From: Haliangium sp050303215
GTDB taxonomy: Bacteria > Myxococcota_A > Polyangia > Haliangiales > Haliangiaceae
Direction: 5' to 3'
DNA: 64,000 nucleotides
Assembly: GCF_050303215.1 (NCBI RefSeq)
Contig: NZ_JBNLBH010000065.1
Coordinates: forward strand, 1-64,000
Shown here: positions 16,978 to 25,930 of the stretch, piece by piece
Layout of the letters: the number at the start of each line of letters is the position of its first letter
Position numbering within the stretch: position 1 is the first letter of the stretch
Program-made: the position numbers and the translations under genes
Notes under the pieces: generated by a model
Seen by the model: only the letters and a program-made list of their open reading frames with translations
Told to the model about the DNA's origin: nothing
Databases searched by the model: none

Positions 16978-18552
16978 GTGAGCAAGCGCATGAGCACAGC
17001 CGTCGCAGCCGGATCGGAGGGCGCGGTCGCGGCCGGCTTGCGCGTCGCCGAGCTGGGCGGCAACGCGGTCGACGTCGCCGTGAGCACGGCCGTGACCGCG
17101 ATGGTCTCCGAGATCCTCATGTGTTCATTGGGTGGCTCGGCCTTCGTGATGATCCACATCCCCGATCGTGTCTCCGAGCTGATCGAGGGCGCCGACGCCA
17201 TGCCCGGGCTGGGCCGACGGGGACCGGCACCGGCGCCGTGTTGGCGGTCGGTACACGTGCCCTGGGGCGAGGGCGTCGAGGTAATGGCGGGGCACGGCGC
17301 GGTGGCGGTCCCGGGAGCCCTGGCCGCGCTCGAGACCGCCTGGCAGCGCCACGGCGGCCTGCCCTGGCGCGAGCTGGTAGCCCCGGCGCACGAGCTGGCC
17401 AAGGCCGGGGTCCCGGCCACTCGAGCCACGGTCGAGTGGTTGCACACGGCCGGCGACGCGCTATTCGGACACCAGGCAGAGAGCCGGGCCTGCTTTTTTC
17501 CCGACGGGCCCGAGCCACCCCAGGTGGGCGCGCTCATGCGGCTCCCGGACCTCGCTGACGCCCTCGACTACATCGCCCACGAAGGCGCCAGGGCCTTCTA
17601 CGAGGGCGACATCGCGGCCCTGTTCGCGCGCGAGATGGGTGCCAACGGTGGTTCGCTGGGGCGCGCCGACATGAGCGCCTATCGGGCCGAGGTATGGGCG
17701 CCGCTCGCGCTCTCGTCGTGCGGCTTCGAGCTGGCGCTCACACCTCCGCCGGCTGCGGATGGGGCCGCCGCGGGGGCGCTCATTGCGTTGCTCCAGAGCG
17801 GCGAAGAGGCGCGCACCGACGCCAAACGCGCGCTGGACCAGGCCCGGGCTCAGGCTCGGGTGGTTCGCGCTCAGGCCCGAGCGAGCCACGAGCAGGTCGT
17901 CGACCGCCAACACGGCGCTCACGCCGACGCCGATGCACTGCTCTACTCCGAACTGCTCGCGGGCTACGCCCGGGCCCTGCGATCGCCCAACAGCGTGCAC
18001 ATCTCGGTGGTCACCGGCGATGGCTGCGCGGTCGCGATCACCGCGGGCATGGGCCACGGCGCCGGTATCACCGTCCCCGGCACCGGCATCGCCTGCAACG
18101 ACAGCGTGGGCCAGCTCGTCTCCGGGGGCTCGTCCGAGGCCGCTTCCGAGCTTCGAGCGGGGACGCGTCTTGGCGCCGCGGTGTCACCCGTGATCGCCTG
18201 GCACCCCCGCGACGGCCGGGCCGTGGCGCTCGGCGCCTCGGGCCCGAGCCGCCCATCCTGCGCGGTGGCGCAGGCCTGGACCCGCTACGCGCTCGAAGGC
18301 ATGTCTTTCGAGGACGCGGTGGCCGCGCCCCGGCTGCGGGTCGAGCCCAGCGCAGAGGGCGTGCGCGTTCACTGCGAGCCCGGCGTCGAGGTCGGTTTGC
18401 TCGATGCGTCGATGATCGTGTGTCCCTTCGAGCAGATACATCGTTTCTTTGGCGGGGTACGGCTCGCCGCCCGCGATCATCAGGGACGCCTGTACGCTGT
18501 GATCGATCCGCGCCTGCACGGCGTCGGCCGAGTCTGGTCGCCGCGCGCCTGA
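16978..18552 (+). CDS. Gamma-glutamyltransferase family protein with Ser at the nucleophile position
   Basis: The 524-residue product aligns with gamma-glutamyltranspeptidases along its length: ELGGNAVDVAVSTAV and SLGGSAFVMIH in the large-subunit half, and GASGPSRPSCAVAQAW...GMSFEDAVAAPRLR near the C-terminus. In this family the precursor cuts itself before a Thr that becomes the N-terminal nucleophile, in a context like TTHYSVV. Here the matching stretch is SVHISVV, with Ser339 in place of Thr. Ser could still act as nucleophile, or the protein may be inactive. No signal peptide is visible, so it is probably cytoplasmic. The GTG at 16978 has GGAG seven bases upstream; an ATG at 16990 is the alternative. 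Confidence 0.75.
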   Translation: MSKRMSTAVAAGSEGAVAAGLRVAELGGNAVDVAVSTAVTAMVSEILMCSLGGSAFVMIHIPDRVSELIEGADAMPGLGRRGPAPAPCWRSVHVPWGEGVEVMAGHGAVAVPGALAALETAWQRHGGLPWRELVAPAHELAKAGVPATRATVEWLHTAGDALFGHQAESRACFFPDGPEPPQVGALMRLPDLADALDYIAHEGARAFYEGDIAALFAREMGANGGSLGRADMSAYRAEVWAPLALSSCGFELALTPPPAADGAAAGALIALLQSGEEARTDAKRALDQARAQARVVRAQARASHEQVVDRQHGAHADADALLYSELLAGYARALRSPNSVHISVVTGDGCAVAITAGMGHGAGITVPGTGIACNDSVGQLVSGGSSEAASELRAGTRLGAAVSPVIAWHPRDGRAVALGASGPSRPSCAVAQAWTRYALEGMSFEDAVAAPRLRVEPSAEGVRVHCEPGVEVGLLDASMIVCPFEQIHRFFGGVRLAARDHQGRLYAVIDPRLHGVGRVWSPRA

Positions 18553-19047
18553 GCGCGCCGCGATCGCATCGACTCGGCTGCAGAGCCCTGCGGCGGTCGC
18601 GCCCATGTGGACCGACGGGCGCGGCCGCGTGGCTGTGGGGGAATGCGTGCCCCTGCACGACTCATGGAATAGGAGATTGTCTCGAAACGAGATGGTTTTT
18701 AGCATTGGAGATGAGATTCAGTTCGTATCGGGAGGGATTTTCGTGTCCGAGCCAACATGGCTGGAACCGAATGAGCCGTTGGCCGTATCGATGGCGGTGA
18801 GTGTCGATGTGCACGGTGTGCGTACTTTGACTGGTAGTCGCCGACGAGTGGGATGCAACGCTTGTGCAAGCGCGTGTCGGGGCGATTACGGGCTTCTCGC
18901 GTCGTGCACATTTTTCGTCCCTCTGGGCCGAGAAAACCATGTTTTTTAACACTTGTCGTTAAGGGATTGAGTGCATGCGCTGATATACTTCTTGTAGGGA
19001 TTGGTTGATGGGTTGGAGTCGCTCGCTACAGAGAATGGAGTCAGACC
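18553..19047. other. Low-GC intergenic region with one doubtful ORF
   Basis: This 495-base gap is clearly lower in GC than its surroundings from about 18650 onward. An open frame at 18605-18949 (+, 114 codons, containing NACASACRGD) has third positions unlike local genes and no Shine-Dalgarno, so I do not call it a gene. The end of the gap probably holds the promoter of the lipoprotein gene that starts at 19048. The low GC could mark recently acquired DNA or simply a regulatory stretch. Confidence 0.4.
18981..18989 (+). promoter_or_regulatory. Extended -10 promoter candidate for the lipoprotein gene
   Basis: TGATATACT fits an extended -10 element (TGn followed by a TATAAT-like hexamer) 58 bases upstream of the GTG at 19048. 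No good -35 box sits at the right distance. The call rests on the match alone. Confidence 0.3.
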
Positions 19048-19965
19048 GTGCACCAATACGCACATGCAATGAACAACGGAGCGGGGGCGGTCGTGGACGG
19101 TAATGCTTGCGCCTGGGTGTTGGCGCTGATGATGTCGAGCGCGCTCGTTGGAGCAACAGGGTGCTTGATGGCGGGTCCAGGGGAGGACATCGCGTCCAGC
19201 CGTGAGGAGGTCTACTCGCACAACGCGCTGAGCGAGAACCGGCTGAGCATGAACCGGTTGAGCATGAACCGGCTGAACGGGTGGACGCTGGCGCTGAACA
19301 CGGGTGAAGCCGACGGCATGAACGAGACCGACGACGGGCGTGAGGTGCTCGAATACCTGGCGCGCTGCGCGCTGCCCGAGGGAGACTATCTACATGTCGA
19401 GTACGGCATCCAGGTTTGGGATTACCCTGGCGTGCTCGGTTTCGCGCCCAACTGGGAGCACGAGCCGTTGACCCTGGCCGAGCGCCAGCTCATCAGCGCT
19501 TGTTTGCTCGCCCACGTGAACGCTTTCGGGATATCAGTACCGATCTCGGTTCGACACGGCTCCTTGAGCGAGCCCTCGGTGGAGGAGAGTGAAGTGTTCT
19601 ATTACGGCGACGGGGTGTTCTTCGGGGATCTCTTCGAGGGGACGGCCAAGAAGTATTCTTGTCATATCCCGGCCCGGGACTACTATGACGCGACCGCGCA
19701 GGCGTTGCTGCCGGCGTCGGGGCCGGACGAGGATCTGCGGGTGTGCGCTCGTCCGGGGGCCGACACCGCGTGCGAGATCGAGTATCTGGGCGCCTGTGAC
19801 GAGGTCTGCGCGCAGGTCGTCGCCGACGGTCAGCAGTGGCGCTACAGCCACTGCTCGGGCCCGAACGGGCAGGTGTATGACGAGACGCTTACGGTGTGGC
19901 TGGCAGGGAGCGGGGCCGAGAGCTGTGACCAGGCTCCGATCGGCCATACCTGCGACCCCAACTGA
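19048..19965 (+). CDS. Repeat-bearing hypothetical lipoprotein
   Basis: The 305-residue product has a signal peptide with a lipobox-like end (LVGATGC) about 39 residues in, so it is probably lipidated. Soon after the cysteine comes a run of near-identical pentapeptides (LSENR, LSMNR, LSMNR, then LNGW) encoded by three 15-base repeats. The mature domain (about 240 residues) contains several Cys that may form disulfides (ARCALPEGDY, LISACLLAHVN, YLGACDEVCAQV, YSHCSGPNG, GHTCDPN). I recognise no enzyme motif. GTG 19048 is preceded by GGAG at seven bases; ATG 19069 is possible. The function is unknown, probably at the cell surface. Confidence 0.65.
   Translation: MHQYAHAMNNGAGAVVDGNACAWVLALMMSSALVGATGCLMAGPGEDIASSREEVYSHNALSENRLSMNRLSMNRLNGWTLALNTGEADGMNETDDGREVLEYLARCALPEGDYLHVEYGIQVWDYPGVLGFAPNWEHEPLTLAERQLISACLLAHVNAFGISVPISVRHGSLSEPSVEESEVFYYGDGVFFGDLFEGTAKKYSCHIPARDYYDATAQALLPASGPDEDLRVCARPGADTACEIEYLGACDEVCAQVVADGQQWRYSHCSGPNGQVYDETLTVWLAGSGAESCDQAPIGHTCDPN
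19228..19272 (+). repeat. Three 15-bp tandem repeats encoding LS(E/M)NR
   Basis: Units at 19228-19242, 19243-19257 and 19258-19272 read CTGAGCGAGAACCGG, CTGAGCATGAACCGG and TTGAGCATGAACCGG. They keep the reading frame and encode a pentapeptide run just behind the lipid anchor of the lipoprotein. Confidence 0.8.
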
Positions 19966-19971
19966 GGGCGT

Positions 19972-22900
19972 TCACGCCCAGGCCCCGGCCAGCTCCATGG
20001 TGGCGGCGTGTTCGGCCACACGGGAAAGGAACGAGCGCCGGCGGGCCGGGTCGGTGATGTGGGCGGCCCGGGCCAGCAAGCGCTCGCGGGCCGCGGCGAT
20101 GGCGGCCTTGGCCGCGGCGACCCGGTGAGTCGCGTAGAGCGCCTCGGCGTGGGCCAGGCGCAGTCCGGCCTCGCCGCCGTCGATGGCGCCGAGTCGGTCG
20201 AGGATGTCCATCCCGGCCGTGGCGGCGCGCAGGGCCTCGCGCGGGCGTTGCAGGCGCAGGAGCAGCCGGGCACGCACGCCCAGGGCTTCGCCGCACAGGG
20301 ACGGGACCCCCTCGGCGATGACCAGCGCTCGGTCGACTTGGGCCAGGCCCTCGTCGTACCTGCCCGCGCGCAGCAAGAGCTCGGCCAAGTACGTGCGACA
20401 GGAGGTGTCGATGCGCAGCGAGCCGGCCTCGTCGATGGCCTGTTGGCAGATGGCCAGGGCCTCGTCGAGCTGGCCCATGCGCCCCAAGGCCCGCGCCAGG
20501 TTGCCCCGGTTCATGCGCACGAGGTGGTCGAGGCCGGCCTGGTGCGCATCCTCGACGGTGCCGCGCAGGGTCTCGGCCGCGTGCTCGTACTCGCCGAGCT
20601 CGCACTGGACGAAGCCCGCGTTGCCGGCCTCCATCAGCGCCTTGCGCTGGTTGCCGAGCTCGCTCCAGATCGAGACCGCCTCGCACATGAGGTCGCAGGC
20701 GCGGTCGAGCTCATCGGCGAAGAAGGCCTGAACGCTGCGCATGTGGCTCACGGCGGCGGAGACCCGCGCATCGGGCGGGCTCTTGGCCACGGCGGCGGCG
20801 ATCAGGGCGTCCGCTGCCTGGGCCTGCTCATAGCGTCCGCCAACCATGAGGTGGGCCCCGATGTAGGCCATGGCGATGATGTAGTTGCCGGTCTGATCGC
20901 CGTTGCTGCAGCAGTGTTCGAGCAGCTCGAGCAGCGCGGTGACGTCGTCCAGGCGACCGAGAGAGCCGTGGGCCCAGGCCGCGTGGTGGGTGGCGTTGGC
21001 CCAGGCCGCGCTGCCGCGGGGCAGGAGCTTCATGGCCTCGAAGCTGCGCCGGCGCGCGGCCTCGGGCTCGCTGCGCCAGTTGTGGACCTCGGCCTGGAGC
21101 AGGCGCAGCGTACCCAGGGTGACGCCGGCGGCGCCACAGGCCTCGGCCTGCTCGGCGTGCTCCATCACCGCGTCGCCGTCGTTGGCGTCGAGGGCCTGCT
21201 GGGCCGCGCACAGGTAACAGTCGACGGCGCGCTCGTTGGCGTCGCCACGCCGGAAGTGCTCGGCCAGCACCACTGTCGCGGTCTCGCCGGCCGAGGTCAG
21301 CCACAGCCCGGCCCGGACGTGGCCGCGGCTGCGGTCGTCGGCGGTGAGGGTGCCGTAGGCGACCTCGCGAGTGAGCTCGCTGGCGAAGCGATACTCGCGC
21401 TCGCCGGCGAAGCGGGCCTCGGCGCGCTCGGCGATGAACTCGCGCTCGACCAGGGCCGCGAGGATGGCGTCGAGGGTGTCCTCGTCCATGGCGTCGCCCA
21501 CCAGGGCGGCCACGCCGCCGCGCCAGAAGGTGCGTCCAAAGATGGAGGCGGCGCGGAGGACTCGGCGGACGTGGTCGGGCAGCGCGGCCAGGCGGGCCTC
21601 GGCCACGGCCAGGACGGTCTGAGGCAGGGCGTCTTCGTCGCTCTCGTGCACGCTGCGGAGCAACTCCTCGAGGAAGAACGCGTTGCCCTCGCTGCGCTCG
21701 ATGACGCGCTCGACGACCTCCTCGGGCACCGCATGCGAACCGTTCAACACCTGCCTGACCAAGACCCGGCAGGTCTCGGGCGACAGCGGCTCGAGGTGGA
21801 TCTGATCCGGGCGCGCGCGGGTGAAGTGCTCCAGGTATGGTTCGCCCCCTTGCGCGCGGGCGAAGACGGCCAGCATGAGCGGGCGATCCGCGAGCCGGTG
21901 CACGGCCGCCTCGAGGAAGCGGAAGCTGGGGGCATCGCCCCAGTGCGCGTCGTCGACCAGGATCAACACCGGGTGACGGTCCAGCTCGGCGGCGAGCCAG
22001 TCGAGGAAGGCACGCCGCATCTGATCGTGCATGACCTGGGCGTCGTGTCGCGCCGCGGTGAGCTGGAGGTTGTCGGGGTCGTCGAAGGGCGTGCGCAGGA
22101 TTTCGCCCAGGAAGGCGGCGATGCGTGCGGTCTCGGCCGAGTCGCCGAGTTCGGCGACCCGCGCGGTGATGCACGCCCGCCACTCCTCGGCGGGTTGACC
22201 GGCGGCCAGGCCCATGGCGTCTCTGAGAATTTCGGCCAATAGTCCGAATGCGGCCCCCGCGCGCAGCCAGTCTCCGCGTCCGAGCCACACCGCCGGCGCC
22301 GGGGCGTCGCCGAGCCCGCCGTCGACCCAGGCGCCGACCCGGTCGCCGAGCTCGGCCCGCAGGCGCGACTTTCCAACCCCCGCCGCGCCGGTGACCAGCG
22401 CGACGCGCGCACGCCGCTCGCCGGCACAGGTCTGCAGCAGACCGGAGAGGTGGGCCAGCTCGTGGTCGCGACCGAGGCAGGAGGTGACCACGCCGAGCAG
22501 ACGCGGGCCGGCGCCGACGTCCTGGGTGGGAGGCAGCAGTCGGTAGCAGCGCGGGCCGGCGGAGGCGAGCGAGAAGCGGCGGTGGAGCAGCCCCGCGGTG
22601 GCGTCGTCGATGGTGACGTACCAGCCCTCGGGTGGGGCCTGCGCCGAGCGATCGGCGACAGCGGTGTGGAGCAGCTCGGCGGCGCGATCGATGACCTGGC
22701 CGACCATCAAGCGCTTGCGCACCAGGCCGCGGCTGGTGGCAAGCACGATGGTGCCGGCGCCCAGCTCCTGCAGGGCCAGGGCGCAGCGAGCCGCACGCGC
22801 CGCGGCCTCCGTGGGGTGATCGCGCTGGCTGAAGATTCCCGCGATGGTACCGTCGGCCATCACCTCTAGGTCGGCGCCGTGCAAGCGCGCGGGGTCGGCG

Positions 22901-24156
22901 AACACCCCCCGCCGGTACGCGGTCCGGACCGCGGGCGAGGCGTGCACCAGGAGCACGGTCGCAAAGCGCTGCTCTCCAGTGGTGATGGCCGGGGCGGTGG
23001 TGGCCCGCCGGTCGCTGTGTAGGCGGTCGAGGATGGCGGCCAGCTCGGCCGCCACCTCCTCGGCGTCACCGGGGCGGTCGTCGGGGTCCTTGGCCAGCAT
23101 GCGCGTGACCAGCTCGTCGAGGGCCTTGGGGACCCCGATGCGCACGTCGCTGAGCCGGGGTGGGTCGTCGAATAAGACCTTGGCCAGAATTGCAGTAACC
23201 CGTTCTCCAGTGAAGGGGGTCTGCTGAGTGAGGCAGGTGAACAACGACGCACCGAGCGAGTAGATATCGGCCCGGTGATCCATGGAGAAGTCACTGCGGG
23301 CGTGCTCGGGCGACATGAACTCGGGCGTGCCCATGAAGTGGACCCCGGCAGACGCATCGGCGAGCGAGTCGCCGACCAGGGCCAGGCCAAAATCGACCAC
23401 CGTGACTTGATCCAGGGAGCCGCCGGGGAGGAGGAGGTTGTCGGGCTTGATGTCGCGGTGCACGATGTCGTGGCGGTGAGCCGCCGCCAGGGCGGCGCAC
23501 ACCCGGATCCCCAGGCGCAAGGTGTCCGGGACGTTGAGCGGGCCGAAACGGAGCCGTTCGGCCAAGTTCTCGCCTTGCAGCCAGTCCATGATCAGGTACG
23601 GCGCACCGGTGTCGGTGACGCCGTGGTCGCGATAGGGGACGATGGCCGGGTGGCGCAGCGATGCCAAGGCGCGCGCCTCGCACGAGAAGCGCGACACCAT
23701 GGACGGCGACTCGGGGTGCTGGAGCAGCTTGATGCCCACCTCGGCGCCGGTGTGGAGATCGTGGCCGATATAGACCGCGCCCATCCCCCCCTGGTACATC
23801 AGATGCTCGACGCGGTAGCGACCGGCGATGACGTGACCCGACTCCACATGAATAGTATCCCCGGTTGTCGAAAGGACTTCCAGCCCATGAGTGAGGATGA
23901 GCCCCGGTCGCGACGAACGCCGGCGCCGGGCGTCTTCGTTCGGGATGTCGAGCGGCGTGCGCGGCACGGACCAGCACGTATCGACGCGAGCCTGGCGAGA
24001 TGTCGGCCCCGGCCACCCGGGCGTCTCGCCTCTGCTGGCGACCACGGCGGTGTCGGTCCGGGTCGCCGGCGTCTCCGGTTGACCGCCGTCGCGAGCCGCC
24101 GGTCGTGGCGATGGCTGAACCACCGTCGCCGGCAGCGGCGTGATCGAGCGCGCCAC
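19972..24156 (-). CDS. Ser/Thr kinase - degenerate cyclase - AAA ATPase - TPR regulator
   Basis: This 1394-residue protein begins with about 105 Pro/Arg-rich residues, then a kinase domain (about 108-375) with YQGGMGAVY, HRDIKPDN and DFG in VVDFGLAL. Residues about 391-545 keep the outline of a nucleotide cyclase domain (LEVMADGTIAGIF, AARAARCALALQEL, TIDDATAGLLHRRF), but the metal-binding residues are gone, so it is probably a pseudo-cyclase. An ORC-like AAA module follows with Walker A GAAGVGKS (about 594) and Walker B LILVDDAHWGD. The C-terminal 450 residues are helical TPR-type repeats. It is a cytoplasmic signal integrator; partners are unknown. The 5' end is uncertain: the GTG at 24156 has no Shine-Dalgarno and the true start may lie closer to the kinase domain. 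Confidence 0.8.
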   Translation of the reverse strand: MARSITPLPATVVQPSPRPAARDGGQPETPATRTDTAVVASRGETPGWPGPTSRQARVDTCWSVPRTPLDIPNEDARRRRSSRPGLILTHGLEVLSTTGDTIHVESGHVIAGRYRVEHLMYQGGMGAVYIGHDLHTGAEVGIKLLQHPESPSMVSRFSCEARALASLRHPAIVPYRDHGVTDTGAPYLIMDWLQGENLAERLRFGPLNVPDTLRLGIRVCAALAAAHRHDIVHRDIKPDNLLLPGGSLDQVTVVDFGLALVGDSLADASAGVHFMGTPEFMSPEHARSDFSMDHRADIYSLGASLFTCLTQQTPFTGERVTAILAKVLFDDPPRLSDVRIGVPKALDELVTRMLAKDPDDRPGDAEEVAAELAAILDRLHSDRRATTAPAITTGEQRFATVLLVHASPAVRTAYRRGVFADPARLHGADLEVMADGTIAGIFSQRDHPTEAAARAARCALALQELGAGTIVLATSRGLVRKRLMVGQVIDRAAELLHTAVADRSAQAPPEGWYVTIDDATAGLLHRRFSLASAGPRCYRLLPPTQDVGAGPRLLGVVTSCLGRDHELAHLSGLLQTCAGERRARVALVTGAAGVGKSRLRAELGDRVGAWVDGGLGDAPAPAVWLGRGDWLRAGAAFGLLAEILRDAMGLAAGQPAEEWRACITARVAELGDSAETARIAAFLGEILRTPFDDPDNLQLTAARHDAQVMHDQMRRAFLDWLAAELDRHPVLILVDDAHWGDAPSFRFLEAAVHRLADRPLMLAVFARAQGGEPYLEHFTRARPDQIHLEPLSPETCRVLVRQVLNGSHAVPEEVVERVIERSEGNAFFLEELLRSVHESDEDALPQTVLAVAEARLAALPDHVRRVLRAASIFGRTFWRGGVAALVGDAMDEDTLDAILAALVEREFIAERAEARFAGEREYRFASELTREVAYGTLTADDRSRGHVRAGLWLTSAGETATVVLAEHFRRGDANERAVDCYLCAAQQALDANDGDAVMEHAEQAEACGAAGVTLGTLRLLQAEVHNWRSEPEAARRRSFEAMKLLPRGSAAWANATHHAAWAHGSLGRLDDVTALLELLEHCCSNGDQTGNYIIAMAYIGAHLMVGGRYEQAQAADALIAAAVAKSPPDARVSAAVSHMRSVQAFFADELDRACDLMCEAVSIWSELGNQRKALMEAGNAGFVQCELGEYEHAAETLRGTVEDAHQAGLDHLVRMNRGNLARALGRMGQLDEALAICQQAIDEAGSLRIDTSCRTYLAELLLRAGRYDEGLAQVDRALVIAEGVPSLCGEALGVRARLLLRLQRPREALRAATAGMDILDRLGAIDGGEAGLRLAHAEALYATHRVAAAKAAIAAARERLLARAAHITDPARRRSFLSRVAEHAATMELAGAWA

Positions 24157-24249
24157 GATCGGCGCCGGCGCTCGTCCGGGTTGCTGTGAGCGGCGCTGCG
24201 TTGGCGCTCGGGTGAGAGGCTGAGTTTGAAAGCGCGGTGAAATGTGCGC

Positions 24250-25512
24250 TCAGTCGTCGCCTTCGGCGAAGCAGTACGGGCCCAGCAGGGCCCGCAGCGC
24301 GAACACCGTCGTCATCGCCTCGGAGCCGAAGTAGCAGCGCATGCTGCCGAGCTGGAACAGCGCGGCCGCCGGCCAGGCGCCGCTCGGCTTTTGCATGCGG
24401 GCGAGGATGGCCTTCTCGCGATGGACCGCGCTCTCGCGGACCTCGAGGTTTTGCGCGGCGATGATGCGCATGGCGAGGTTGATGGCCGCACAGGGATTGC
24501 CGGGGTCCTCGCCGCGGGATGGCGCCGCTCGCCAGCGGGTGCTGAGCGCCTCTAGCAGCGGCCCACGTAGGCAAGCGGCCGTGGTCGGGAAGTCGCGTAC
24601 CAGCATGGACGCGAAGCACAGCAGCGCGTCCGGCGAGGGGTAGTAGCGAGTTCCGCCCAGGAACTGGCTGCGATCGAGACAGTCGAGCAGGTAGGTCAGG
24701 TTCTGCTGCACGATCCAGCGTCGGTCTCGGACCCAGCGGAGCTCGCTGCCGTCGGCGCGGCGTTCGTGCCCGCATACCTGACCGTCGGGGCAGAGGCCGG
24801 CGTCGCGTGCAGCCATCAAGACCGCGTGGAGCGCGTTGGCCACGCACGCAGGATCGTGCTTGCGTCCGCGCCGGGGAGCGTCGGGCTGGACGTCGTCATC
24901 CCAGTAGACCTTGAGCACGCCCTCGACGAGGGGCCCGTTGTCTTTGCCGTGGGAGCGGTTGCGGGGGGCCGGCAGCGACTCCCCGGCCGCGCTGGCAAGG
25001 AGCTCGTCGGCCCCTTGGCGCAAGGCGAGGTCCGACAAGGCCCCCGCCCGATACAGCCCCACCAGAGCGACCCCGGTGCAGTCGATGTCCGCCGCGATGG
25101 CGTCCGGATCGGCGAAGAAGTGATAGCGGGGCGCGGACGCGAGCCGCCGGTCGCGGGCGTATGTCACCAATGAGGCGGCCGCCTCGCCGAATAGCTTGAG
25201 CGCCAGGAACGAGGTGAAGTTCTCCGGCTGGCCACCCCCCAACGCAGCGAACTTGTGTTTCGCCGCCTCGGGGAGGCTGCTGGCCATCACCTGTTCCAGG
25301 GTAGTGGTGAGCGAGGCGGGAAAGTCCGGTGCCAGCGAGATTGAGCTCTGCAGGCCGTTGGGCCCAATGCTCCCGACCAGGAAGCGGAACCCGCGGAGGG
25401 CTGCAACGAGGTTCTCTTGGTACGAAAAGGTCGGCGCTCTGCCGGTGTGAGTGCCAGGCGTATTTGAATGTGCGCTAATATAGGGAAGCGCAGGCGGTGT
25501 GGGTACTCGCAC
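24250..25512 (-). CDS. Class II terpene cyclase-like alpha/alpha-barrel protein
   Basis: The 420-residue product looks like the alpha/alpha barrel of squalene/hopene-type (class II) terpene cyclases and prenyltransferases. It has repeated helix pairs and a motif DIDCTG at residues 142-147, which resembles the DXDDTA acid motif with the catalytic middle Asp (Asp144) kept and the last Asp replaced by Cys145. Further Asp-rich and repeat-like parts are VYWDDDVQ, DPACVANALHAVL and AINLAMRIIAAQ. It is shorter than typical bacterial class II cyclases (about 500 residues). The GTG at 25512 is supported by GGGAG seven bases upstream. Upstream on the same strand lies a class I terpene synthase gene, so the two may act in one terpenoid pathway. 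An unrelated barrel enzyme remains possible. Confidence 0.5.
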   Translation of the reverse strand: MRVPTPPALPYISAHSNTPGTHTGRAPTFSYQENLVAALRGFRFLVGSIGPNGLQSSISLAPDFPASLTTTLEQVMASSLPEAAKHKFAALGGGQPENFTSFLALKLFGEAAASLVTYARDRRLASAPRYHFFADPDAIAADIDCTGVALVGLYRAGALSDLALRQGADELLASAAGESLPAPRNRSHGKDNGPLVEGVLKVYWDDDVQPDAPRRGRKHDPACVANALHAVLMAARDAGLCPDGQVCGHERRADGSELRWVRDRRWIVQQNLTYLLDCLDRSQFLGGTRYYPSPDALLCFASMLVRDFPTTAACLRGPLLEALSTRWRAAPSRGEDPGNPCAAINLAMRIIAAQNLEVRESAVHREKAILARMQKPSGAWPAAALFQLGSMRCYFGSEAMTTVFALRALLGPYCFAEGDD

Positions 25513-25930
25513 GGAAAAGCTCCCGCAAGGCTACGAGGGAGATATAGGCACGATGGGGTGGAGGCGCGCCCATTACCGCTTTACGTCCTCCCATACGTGT
25601 TCGGCACCCGGCCGCAAGGCGCTCGGGCTCGATTGGTATGGCGTCCGGCTACGAGGTCAATCGAGCGGCCACTGTTCGCTGACATTTCCTCACTGGCGAA
25701 CATCTGTACTCCGAGTGTATCTGATTTGTCAACCACTCGTGTTTGATTGTTTGGTGCGGTTCCGTTTCGTGACTCTTATTTTGAGGAGGGTAGAAAAGTA
25801 CAGTCACGGGCACATGGGTGACCGTCGAGTGGGGTCGGGCCTCGGGGTCGCGGCCGCGCCGATGCTGCGCCGATGCCATGGTGCTGGGCCCAGGCTCGGG
25901 GTCGGGAGGCGACGCTCGGCGATCGGGCGC
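25513..25930. other. Lower-GC gap between the terpene genes
   Basis: This 418-base gap separates two leftward genes and is lower in GC from about 25670 to 25810. I see no convincing gene on either strand; the open frames present lack start signals and local codon bias. A leftward promoter candidate lies at 25703-25732, so the downstream cyclase-like gene may have its own promoter and a leader of about 190 bases. Confidence 0.5.
25703..25732 (-). promoter_or_regulatory. Sigma70-type promoter candidate
   Basis: On the minus strand a perfect -35 box TTGACA (25732-25727) is followed after 18 bases by TACAGA (25708-25703), a weak -10. It would drive the cyclase-like gene starting at 25512. The -35 is strong and rare in such GC-rich DNA; the -10 is poor. 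Confidence 0.4.

Noticed and set aside
18605..18949. 114-codon ORF in the low-GC gap
   Set aside because: Codon use unlike its neighbours and no Shine-Dalgarno; listed as part of the intergenic region only.
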